A DNA stretch of 64,000 nt from Paenibacillus sp. (GTDB lineage: Bacteria; Bacillota; Bacilli; Paenibacillales; YIM-B00363). Below, in pieces: positions 57,956 through 64,000 of this stretch. Below the pieces are notes generated by a model that worked only from the letters and a program-made list of their open reading frames with translations, ran no database searches and was not told the DNA's origin. A program made the position numbers and the translations under genes. Numbering within the stretch: position 1 is the stretch's first letter; each line of letters begins with the position of its first letter. The DNA is taken from the NCBI GenBank assembly GCA_031181325.1, contig JAPSKX010000001.1, positions 61,308 through 125,307 on the forward strand. Direction: 5' to 3'.

Positions 57956-58852
57956 TCAAGACCGATGCCTGCGGAAGTCGCCGGGGGTCACGCCGGTGTG
58001 CTTCTTGAACGTCCGGTTGAAATGGCTGATATGGTTGTAGCCGACGCGCGCGGCGATCTCGGTTACGCTGAGGTCCGTATCGGTTAACAGCTCCATGGCC
58101 GCCTGGATGCGGATGGCCGCGAGCAGCTCGATATACGACTTCCCCCGAACGAGCCGCAGCATGTTGCTGAAGTAAGAGGGCGCCATCAGCGCCTTGGCCG
58201 CCACCGCTTCCAGGTGCAGCTCCTCGTGGTAGTGCGTCTCCATATAAGCGATGGCTTGATAGAAGGCTTCCCGATGAAGCGCGACTTGTTGGCGTTCTCG
58301 CCGGCTCTGCGTCCGCGCGTACCGCGTGTATTGCCTGCCCGTGATGACGAGCAGCTTCAGCAGGTCGGCTTTGATCGCGAGCCGATACCCTTCCTCTCGT
58401 TCCTCCCACTCGCGCAGGAGGCTGCCGAGCAAATGCTCGACCTCGGACTGGATCGCGGGCGGGAACGCCATCTTCGGAACGAGATCTTCTTCGGAGAGGA
58501 GCGGACGGATGTACGCGAAATCGACGAACGTCTGCATCCGGGCCAGGTCGCGGAAGCTCTCGTTGATCGCCTGCGGCATGAAGTCGACTTGGATCATGGT
58601 GAAGTCCATCCCTTCGCGAGGGGCCAACCGATGCTCCTGGAAGGGAGGAATCGAGAAGAGATCGCCCTTGGTCAGGACGTACTGCTTGCCGACCGCCCAA
58701 TGCAGGCAGCTTCCGGACATCAGGTAGCAGAGCTGAAGATGCTCGTGCGCATGTACATATCGATTCATGTTGACGGGCGTCCTCACTTCGATCTTGAAAG
58801 GGAAGTCCTCGTCCAACATCTCTCTCGACGTATAGATCGGGTAATCCGCCAT
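57956..58852 (-). CDS. AraC-family transcriptional regulator with cupin sensor domain
   Basis: A 298-residue regulator. The N-terminal AraC_binding cupin has NRYVHAHEHLQLCYLMSGSCLHWAVGKQYVLTKGDLFSIPPFQEHRL (about 30-75). The two C-terminal helix-turn-helix motifs are LHLEAVAAKALMAPSYFSNMLR and LSVTEIAARVGYNHISHFNRTFKKHTGVTP. The ATG at 58852 follows GGAGG; the open frame runs another 224 codons upstream as a shadow of the divergent gene. It presumably senses a sugar or sugar acid and controls the divergent isomerase-dehydrogenase operon. Confidence 0.93.
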   Translation of the reverse strand: MADYPIYTSREMLDEDFPFKIEVRTPVNMNRYVHAHEHLQLCYLMSGSCLHWAVGKQYVLTKGDLFSIPPFQEHRLAPREGMDFTMIQVDFMPQAINESFRDLARMQTFVDFAYIRPLLSEEDLVPKMAFPPAIQSEVEHLLGSLLREWEEREEGYRLAIKADLLKLLVITGRQYTRYARTQSRRERQQVALHREAFYQAIAYMETHYHEELHLEAVAAKALMAPSYFSNMLRLVRGKSYIELLAAIRIQAAMELLTDTDLSVTEIAARVGYNHISHFNRTFKKHTGVTPGDFRRHRS

Positions 58853-58944
58853 CTTCGTTCCTCCGTCATTCCGTATCCATCTCCGTGCTTGCTCCTCTTC
58901 AGGGTACAGCGATTCTCGGAAATGTGCAAAAAAATCATGGAAAA

Positions 58945-58959
58945 GGGAAAGCGCTCGCA
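58945..58959. promoter_or_regulatory. Cre-like site in the AraC/isomerase divergent region
   Basis: GGGAAAGCGCTCGCA matches the cre consensus at 13 of 15 positions (the first W and T differ). It lies about 60 bases before the isomerase start. Confidence 0.3.
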
Positions 58960-59018
58960 GGCCGGTATCGCCATAATAAAAGGCATCTACGATGGTGCGC
59001 GAAGCGGAGGAGAAGAGC

Positions 59019-59876
59019 ATGGATCGATTGGCGTTCAGTACGCTGCCGTGCGAAGGATGGTCCTTGGACGAGATGATCGGCATCGCGGGCAAGCGCGGGT
59101 TTACCGGCATGGAACTGCGCGAAGGCGGAGTATGGGGCATATCCGTCGAGATGACGGCCGGGGAACGGGAGGAAGCGCGTCGCGCATTCGAGCAGAGCGG
59201 CATCGCCGTGACCGATATCGGGTCGGGCGTCTGCTTGACGGGGGGCGAGGGGGACCTGGTGCAGCTGGAGCGCTTCCGGCAGGTCGCGTCGCTGGCAAGG
59301 GATTTGCGCGCGACGGGGGTGCGAATCTTCCTCGGGCACTTCAACGAGCGGCGCGATCGCGCCATGCCGGCGATTCCGTACGACGCCCTCGTGACCGGGG
59401 TGAAAGCAGCGTGCGACGACGCGGCCGGTCTCGGCGTGCAGGTGTGGATCGAGACGCATAACGAATTCGCGACGGGACGCTCGCTGCGCAGGCTGTTGGA
59501 CGATGCGGGCAAGCCGAACTGCAAAGTCGTCTACGATGTTATCCATCCGCTGGAGGAGGGCGAGTCCCCGGCGGATACGGTGGCGCTGCTCGGCTCGGAT
59601 TGCGTCCATGTCCATATGAAGGACGGCGTTCCGAGCGAGGACCCTTCGGCGATCGGTTGGAAATACAAGCGCGTCGGCGAAGGCGCCGTACCGATCGCGG
59701 ACATTGTCGGGCTGCTGGAGCGGTGCGGGTACACCGGGTATTACTCGCTCGAATGGGAGACGAAGTGGCGCAAGGAGCTTCAAGTTCCGGGCGCGGAGCC
59801 GGCGGTCGTATTTCCGGCGTACGTCTCGTTCATGAAGCGGCTCTTCCAATCTGTCGAAAAGAGGAATGCGATATGA
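59019..59876 (+). CDS. Sugar phosphate isomerase/epimerase-like TIM-barrel protein
   Basis: A 285-residue protein of the AP endonuclease 2/xylose isomerase-like barrel family. LAFSTLPCEGWSLDEMIGIAGKRGFTGMELREGG begins the barrel. Metal-ligand candidates are the Glu/His of VWIETHNEF, the Asp/His of VVYDVIHPLEEG, the His of VHVHMKDG and the Glu of YYSLEWETKW. Such proteins isomerise or epimerise keto-sugars or dehydrate inosose. GGAGGA lies before ATG 59019; the start at 58992 is too far upstream. Overlaps the dehydrogenase gene by four bases, so the two act in one pathway. Confidence 0.88.
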   Translation: MDRLAFSTLPCEGWSLDEMIGIAGKRGFTGMELREGGVWGISVEMTAGEREEARRAFEQSGIAVTDIGSGVCLTGGEGDLVQLERFRQVASLARDLRATGVRIFLGHFNERRDRAMPAIPYDALVTGVKAACDDAAGLGVQVWIETHNEFATGRSLRRLLDDAGKPNCKVVYDVIHPLEEGESPADTVALLGSDCVHVHMKDGVPSEDPSAIGWKYKRVGEGAVPIADIVGLLERCGYTGYYSLEWETKWRKELQVPGAEPAVVFPAYVSFMKRLFQSVEKRNAI

Positions 59877-60874
59877 AAACATTGGTCGCGATCGCGAACA
59901 AAAGCTTGAGAGAGCTGTTCTGGGGAGAGTCCGCGGTACGCAAGCTGACCGCTTTGTCCGAAGCGGACTTCGTCCCGGAGGGCGAGCCGTTCACCAGCCG
60001 CGATCTGGCCGAACGCATCGCGGAATACGACGCCGTGATTACGTCTTGGGGCTCGCCGACCCTTACTCCCGAGGCGCTCGCGCGCGCCGGAAGGCTGAAG
60101 TTCATCGGCCATGGGGCCGGCAGCGTGGCGAGCATCGTCACCGAGGACGTATTCGACACCTCGATCGCCGTTACGTCGGCGAATCCGGTGCTCGCGCACT
60201 CGACGGCCGAATGCGCCGTCGCGTTGATGTTCGCCGGCGCCTGGAACTTGCAGGGGAACGCCGAACGCTTGAAGCGGGGGGAGTGGAGCGACAACAGCCG
60301 CGAGACGGTGCTCGGCGTGACGCGGAGAGTCGTCGGCTTGGTCGGCTTCGGCGAAATTTCGAAGCAGGTCATACGGATGCTGCAGCCGTTCGGCGTTCGG
60401 ATCTTGCTGCATTCGAGCCATTGCGGCGAGGAGGAAGCGGCCGCGCTGGGCGTCGAGCGCTGCGGGCTGAACGAGCTGTTCGAGCGCAGCGATATCGTCT
60501 CGCTGCACAGCACGTGGACGCCGCGCACGGAAGGGATGATCGGCGCGGAGCAGCTCGGGCGCATGCGGGACGGCGCGTTGCTCGTCAATACGGCGCGGGG
60601 GCCGATCGTGCGGGAGCAGGCGCTGCTGGCGGAGCTGCGGCGGGGACGCATCTTCGCCGCCCTTGACGTCTACGACCGAGAGCCGCTTCCCGCGAACCAC
60701 GAGCTGCTCGCGCTGCCGAACGTGATGTGCTTGCCCCATATCGGCGGATTCCATGGCCTCATGAAGCGGGAGCTATGCGAATTCGTCGTCGACGAGCTGG
60801 GACGATTCGCCAGGGGGGAGCGCTTGCTCGGACAGGTCACGTTGGAGCGATACCGCAGGTCGACGCCAAGGTAA
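59873..60874 (+). CDS. D-isomer-specific 2-hydroxyacid dehydrogenase family protein
   Basis: A 333-residue NAD(P)-dependent dehydrogenase. The catalytic set is visible: Arg in LLVNTARGPIVREQALL, the Glu region in LDVYDREPLP, and the His in LPHIGGFHGL. The dinucleotide motif VVGLVGFGEISKQVIRML has GFGEIS in place of the usual GxGxxG third Gly. It reduces or oxidises a 2-keto/2-hydroxy acid, perhaps a glycerate or glyoxylate-like product of the sugar handled by the co-translated isomerase. The start is fixed by an ATGA overlap. Confidence 0.92.
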   Translation: MKTLVAIANKSLRELFWGESAVRKLTALSEADFVPEGEPFTSRDLAERIAEYDAVITSWGSPTLTPEALARAGRLKFIGHGAGSVASIVTEDVFDTSIAVTSANPVLAHSTAECAVALMFAGAWNLQGNAERLKRGEWSDNSRETVLGVTRRVVGLVGFGEISKQVIRMLQPFGVRILLHSSHCGEEEAAALGVERCGLNELFERSDIVSLHSTWTPRTEGMIGAEQLGRMRDGALLVNTARGPIVREQALLAELRRGRIFAALDVYDREPLPANHELLALPNVMCLPHIGGFHGLMKRELCEFVVDELGRFARGERLLGQVTLERYRRSTPR

Positions 60875-60949
60875 GATGTACACCTGCGCCGCCGCTTGGT
60901 TAGATGAGACTATCTATCGCGTCGCGTCGATCTCGGAGGAGGAGATTGC

Positions 60950-63166
60950 ATGAAGAAGATGCAACCGCTGCTTTACATCCGAAACCGGACGAACTCTCTA
61001 TTCCACAGGCTGATCGCGGGGTTCCTATGCATCGTACTGTTGTTGGCCTCGTTAACGTTGTACTCCCTCTACGTCACTAAGAAGAGCGTCGAGCAGGAGG
61101 TCGTGAAATACAATACGTCCTTGCTCGCCAATACCCGCGACAGCTACGAGAAGCATCTGGATCTGATCCGAAAGCAGATGCTTCTGTTTATGTCGAGCGA
61201 GACGATCTGGCAGCTGCAGCATGAAGCGAGCAGCGCGGTGTACCCGGTCATCGTTCGCGAAATTCAGAGATGGACGAGCGTTCCCTATATGCATATCGAG
61301 AATATCGTGTTCTATTCGAAGAAGAACGAGCTCATTATCGAGAGGTCGACGAGCGCGAGCGCGGAGTCGATGTTCAACGTGTTTACCGCGAGCCGGGAAT
61401 ACCCGCTCTCGTTCTGGAGACAGCAGTTCGCGGAACCGTACTCGTTCCGGGTGCTGCCGTCCGCAACGTTCGACAACCTCATCTTCAAGGACAGTCCGGA
61501 GCCGCTCGGCGAGATGATCCCGGTCGTCATTAAAGGGGTCTATACACCCGACTTCTATATGATCGTGTTCCTCGACGCGGTCCGGATGTACGAAGCGTTC
61601 CACCAGAGCGTGCATAAAGACTTCATGATCTACGACGACGGGGGCCGTCCGATCTTCGGCAGGGAGGGAGAGGAGCCGATGCTTTCCCTAGAGGAAATCC
61701 GGGAAGCCGGCGCATCCGGCAAATTCATTCGGAACGGAACCTATTATTTCGCCTTCGCGAGCGACGCAACCGGTTTCACGTACGTCTCGCGCGTTCCCGC
61801 CGATACGATCGCCGCCCAAACCCGGATCAACGCCACGCTGTTAGTAACGACCCTCTCGGCTTTCGCGTTAAGCATCTTGTTTTCGTTCGTGTTCGCCGCA
61901 AGAATCAACAATCCGCTGCGGAAGGTGATCGAGTCGATTCGCGGGATGAACGCCGATCGGGCGCCATACCGGTCAAACATCAAGGAATTCGATATGATCA
62001 GCGGCCAGATTCACGGCAACTGGATGCTGTTCGAGCACATCTCCTTCTTCAACCGGCTTAAAGCGATCCGGAACCAGGGACCCGAAGCCGCGAGTCTCGA
62101 TTTTACCGACAAGCCTTTCGTATTCGTCCTCTTCCACATGCAGCCGGGCGAGAACGAATCGAATCCGCCGGAGGTCATGCAGAATTGGCTGTACTACGTA
62201 AGGATCTTCATCGACAGCCGACTGAAGCCGGAATATCCGGATTCCCTGACGTTCCAGATCGAACGGGAGCAGATTCTCAGCCTGATCTTCACGGACCGAT
62301 CGGAGGATGTCGTCGGGACGCTCGAGTCGATGAAGACCGTCTTCGATCAAGACCGGGAGCACGGGATTATGACGATGGTCGTGACGTCGACGTACTCGGC
62401 GTCGAGCCAGCTGACCGCCGCGTACGAAGAGGCGCAGGAGCTGGCCGGGGAACGACTGCTGACGGATGCCACGCAGATCGTCGACCGCCGCGGCGCGCCG
62501 CCGGTCGCGAGCGGATTCTCGTCCGATCGGGAGAAGGAGCTGGAAGCGAACCTGAGAGGCGGCAACGCGGCGCAGCTGACCGCGCTGCTGGAGCTGTATT
62601 TCGCCAAGTGGCGCCGCACCCCCCCGACGGCGGCTTCGCTCGCGCGGTTCGCGGAGTCGACCGCATCCAAGATCCGAAACAGCGTCGTGCCGTTCCCGCT
62701 CGATCCCGAGGAAATCGACGCCGTACTCGGACGAGAGGGCGAGCGAATCGCGCGCTGCCGTACGGTGCGAGAACTGGAGGAGCTTTTGATCGAATGGGTC
62801 ACGAGAACGGCGGAGGCGGTTAGAGTGAAGAAGGACGAGAAGCGGCCGGTGACGGCCTTGATCGCCGAATATATCGAAGAGCATCTCGCGGAGGAAATGT
62901 ATTTGGACGTGCTCGCGGAGAAGTTCAAGATGAGCAGCGGGTACTTGTCGACTTATTTCAAGGCGAAAACCGGCATGAATCTCGTCGATTACATCAACGA
63001 GACGCGGATCAAGAAAGCGGCGAGCCTGCTGGACGAAGAAGCGCTGAAGATCCGGGAAGCGGCGGAACGGGTCGGCTATAGGAACATTACTTCGTTCAAC
63101 CGGATGTTCAAGAAATACACGGGATTGACGCCGACCGAATATCGGAAGAGGAACGAATCCGCATGA
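60950..63166 (+). CDS. Membrane-bound AraC-family regulator with extracellular sensor domain
   Basis: A 738-residue protein combining sensor and DNA-binding domain in one chain. TM1 is at about 19-42 (LIAGFLCIVLLLASLTLYSLYV), an extracellular Cache-like region of about 240 residues follows, and TM2 is near 290-312 (ATLLVTTLSAFALSILFSFVFAA). The cytoplasmic linker has GGDEF-like features. The C-terminal AraC domain (about 640-735) has MYLDVLAEKFKMSSGYLSTYFKAKTGMNLVDYIN and LKIREAAERVGYRNITSFNRMFKKYTGLTP. No kinase or receiver motif is present. Such regulators in Paenibacillus usually adjoin LplABC genes; here none follows within the window. GGAGGAG precedes the ATG. Confidence 0.93.
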   Translation: MKKMQPLLYIRNRTNSLFHRLIAGFLCIVLLLASLTLYSLYVTKKSVEQEVVKYNTSLLANTRDSYEKHLDLIRKQMLLFMSSETIWQLQHEASSAVYPVIVREIQRWTSVPYMHIENIVFYSKKNELIIERSTSASAESMFNVFTASREYPLSFWRQQFAEPYSFRVLPSATFDNLIFKDSPEPLGEMIPVVIKGVYTPDFYMIVFLDAVRMYEAFHQSVHKDFMIYDDGGRPIFGREGEEPMLSLEEIREAGASGKFIRNGTYYFAFASDATGFTYVSRVPADTIAAQTRINATLLVTTLSAFALSILFSFVFAARINNPLRKVIESIRGMNADRAPYRSNIKEFDMISGQIHGNWMLFEHISFFNRLKAIRNQGPEAASLDFTDKPFVFVLFHMQPGENESNPPEVMQNWLYYVRIFIDSRLKPEYPDSLTFQIEREQILSLIFTDRSEDVVGTLESMKTVFDQDREHGIMTMVVTSTYSASSQLTAAYEEAQELAGERLLTDATQIVDRRGAPPVASGFSSDREKELEANLRGGNAAQLTALLELYFAKWRRTPPTAASLARFAESTASKIRNSVVPFPLDPEEIDAVLGREGERIARCRTVRELEELLIEWVTRTAEAVRVKKDEKRPVTALIAEYIEEHLAEEMYLDVLAEKFKMSSGYLSTYFKAKTGMNLVDYINETRIKKAASLLDEEALKIREAAERVGYRNITSFNRMFKKYTGLTPTEYRKRNESA

Positions 63167-63247
63167 ACATCTCGAATGGGCCGCGATTTTTCTTGAGACG
63201 ACGTACGAGCCCTCGGAGAGAGCGGAATTCGAATATGCCGCATGGCG

Positions 63248-63285
63248 ACGGATACGCCCGACCGGGCGTCATCCGTTTTTTTTTT
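63248..63285 (+). terminator. Rho-independent terminator after the membrane AraC gene
   Basis: ACGGAT-ACGCCC pairs with GGGCGT-C-ATCCGT (one bulge), followed by a run of ten T. Confidence 0.9.
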
Positions 63286-63308
63286 GCGGAATAATCGGAA
63301 AACCTGAC

Positions 63309-63323
63309 ATGAAGCGCTTTCAT
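63309..63323. promoter_or_regulatory. Cre-like site upstream of the beta-propeller gene
   Basis: ATGAAGCGCTTTCAT, read on the minus strand, matches the cre consensus with one mismatch. A TTGACG (63329-63334) with TATGTT 15 bases downstream gives a weak promoter candidate next to it. Confidence 0.35.
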
Positions 63324-63371
63324 TTCAGTTGACGAAAATAATCCACTGATATGTTGGAAGGAGGCCGTTAC

Positions 63372-63401
63372 ATGATCGAATCAATAGGAGGATTAAGTTG
63401 A
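63372..63401 (+). CDS. Nine-codon leader ORF coupled to the beta-propeller gene
   Basis: ATG to TGA encodes MIESIGGLS. A near-perfect Shine-Dalgarno GGAAGGAGG ends seven bases before the ATG, and the stop overlaps the next start as TGATG, a classic termination-reinitiation junction. The AGGAGG that serves the next gene lies within it. It could set the translation rate of the downstream gene. No regulatory codon pattern is evident in the peptide. Confidence 0.5.
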   Translation: MIESIGGLS

Positions 63402-64000
63402 TGAGAATCGCTTGGAAAATGGCGCTGGCTGCGTTGCTGGCCGCGGCGGTGGGTTTTGGCGGATTATTGGGCGTCGTCGCGCCCGGAACCGGCCGCGCGC
63501 TCGCCGATGCGGACCGCGTGTGGGGCGTCGTGGGCAACGCCGGTTTTTCTCCGGGGCAGGCCGGCTCGCTGGACATGGAAGTGGATACGGACGGGACGAT
63601 TTACGTTGCATATACCAATTGGGCGGACGGCAAGGTTACCGTAATGAAGTACAGCGGCGGAAGCTGGTCGACGGTGGGCAACGCCGGATTTACGACCGGT
63701 CCGGTAAGCTCCTTATCGCTGGAAGTGCATCAGGGCACGCCTTATGTCGCATTCGTGGACGAGAGTCGCTCGAACAGGGCGACATTGATGACATTCAACG
63801 GGAGCAGCTGGGCGACGGTGGGCGGCGCCGGCTTTTCGGCGGGCGCGACCAATTACGTTTCGCTGTTTAACGACAACGGCACGCTGTATGTCGCATACCA
63901 GGACCAGACCAGCTCCTTCGTCGGGAGGGTGATGAGATACAATGGGAGCGGCTGGGATACGATCGGGGGAGCCGGCAGCTCGTTCTCGTCCGCGCAGGCC
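63401..64000 (+). CDS. Start of a secreted beta-propeller repeat protein, 3' truncated by window edge
   Basis: The first 200 residues are present and the frame is open to the window end. A signal peptide (1-36, ALAALLAAAVGFGGLLGVV) is followed by repeats of about 48 residues that begin W-(G/S/A)-(V/T)-VG-(N/G)-AGF and contain a Y/P-VA-Y/F strand (IYVAYTNWADGKVTVMKYSGGS, PYVAFVDESRSNRATLMTFNGSS, LYVAYQDQTSSFVGRVMRYNGSG). Three full units and part of a fourth are visible, as in beta-propellers of the sialidase/BNR or Kelch kind. It is exported; function unknown. AGGAGG precedes the ATG at nine bases. Confidence 0.8.
   Translation, partial: MRIAWKMALAALLAAAVGFGGLLGVVAPGTGRALADADRVWGVVGNAGFSPGQAGSLDMEVDTDGTIYVAYTNWADGKVTVMKYSGGSWSTVGNAGFTTGPVSSLSLEVHQGTPYVAFVDESRSNRATLMTFNGSSWATVGGAGFSAGATNYVSLFNDNGTLYVAYQDQTSSFVGRVMRYNGSGWDTIGGAGSSFSSAQA

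Noticed and set aside
1..64000. tRNA, rRNA, insertion sequence or prophage genes
   Set aside because: Nothing recognisable on either strand by reading; a tRNA scan would be decisive for tRNA.

Overview
The window is GC-rich chromosomal DNA from a spore-forming Firmicute, most likely a member of the Paenibacillaceae (Paenibacillus or Cohnella type). This rests on several sequence features: three sets of Lpl/Yte-type sugar transporter genes (two of them complete with a lipoprotein), a YesN/YesM two-component pair, copper-amine-oxidase-type stalk domains, a gerA-gerC-gerB spore germination operon, a yjlC-ndh-type operon with Rex-like boxes, and strong Gram-positive Shine-Dalgarno sites. The taxonomic call is inference. 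No tRNA, rRNA, insertion sequence or CRISPR array was recognised.

Layout. 2-1260: end of a surface-type protein and a DUF1801 protein. 1451-10271: sugar uptake locus A, with a short YesN regulator, YesM kinase, LplB and LplC permeases, a double-FAD-domain oxidoreductase and an LplA lipoprotein. 10376-12755: an acetyltransferase, an unknown protein and a secreted stalk-domain protein. 12930-14523: an orphan pilus-N-terminal-like domain, then a ParA ATPase with a small ribbon-helix-helix partner; tandem hexamer repeats lie before, inside and after the pair. 14601-24991: nitrogen scavenging. A secreted amidase diverges from an eight-gene operon encoding biuret hydrolase, an NMT1-type ABC importer, cyanuric acid hydrolase, a cupin, a PucR regulator and allophanate hydrolase. 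Three GlnR/TnrA-like boxes lie in the shared control region. 25205-26175: two coupled membrane proteins. 26594-32906: glycan locus B with GH3, GH2, LacI and an FAD oxidoreductase. 32997-34036: uridine kinase and a cytochrome P450 remnant. 34200-42451: glycan locus C with LacI, Gfo/Idh/MocA, LplB, LplC, LplA and a GH123-like hydrolase, followed by a PhnP-like hydrolase. 43430-47188: ger operon. 47413-49042: DUF1641 protein and NDH-2. 49444-53179: Rbs-type sugar ABC transporter. 53384-57878: DUF1697 protein, then a DUF2269/stalk/cupin cluster divergent from a STAND-LuxR regulator. 57956-63166: AraC regulator, sugar isomerase/epimerase, 2-hydroxyacid dehydrogenase and a membrane AraC regulator. 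63401-64000: start of a secreted beta-propeller protein behind a nine-codon leader ORF.

How it fits together. Most of the window serves oligosaccharide uptake and breakdown, with candidate cre sites suggesting carbon catabolite control. The best-defined pathway is cyanuric acid to biuret to allophanate to ammonia and CO2, packaged with its own importer and regulator. The least explained element is the ParA/RHH cassette, whose candidate binding repeats partly lie inside the coding sequence of the partner protein.
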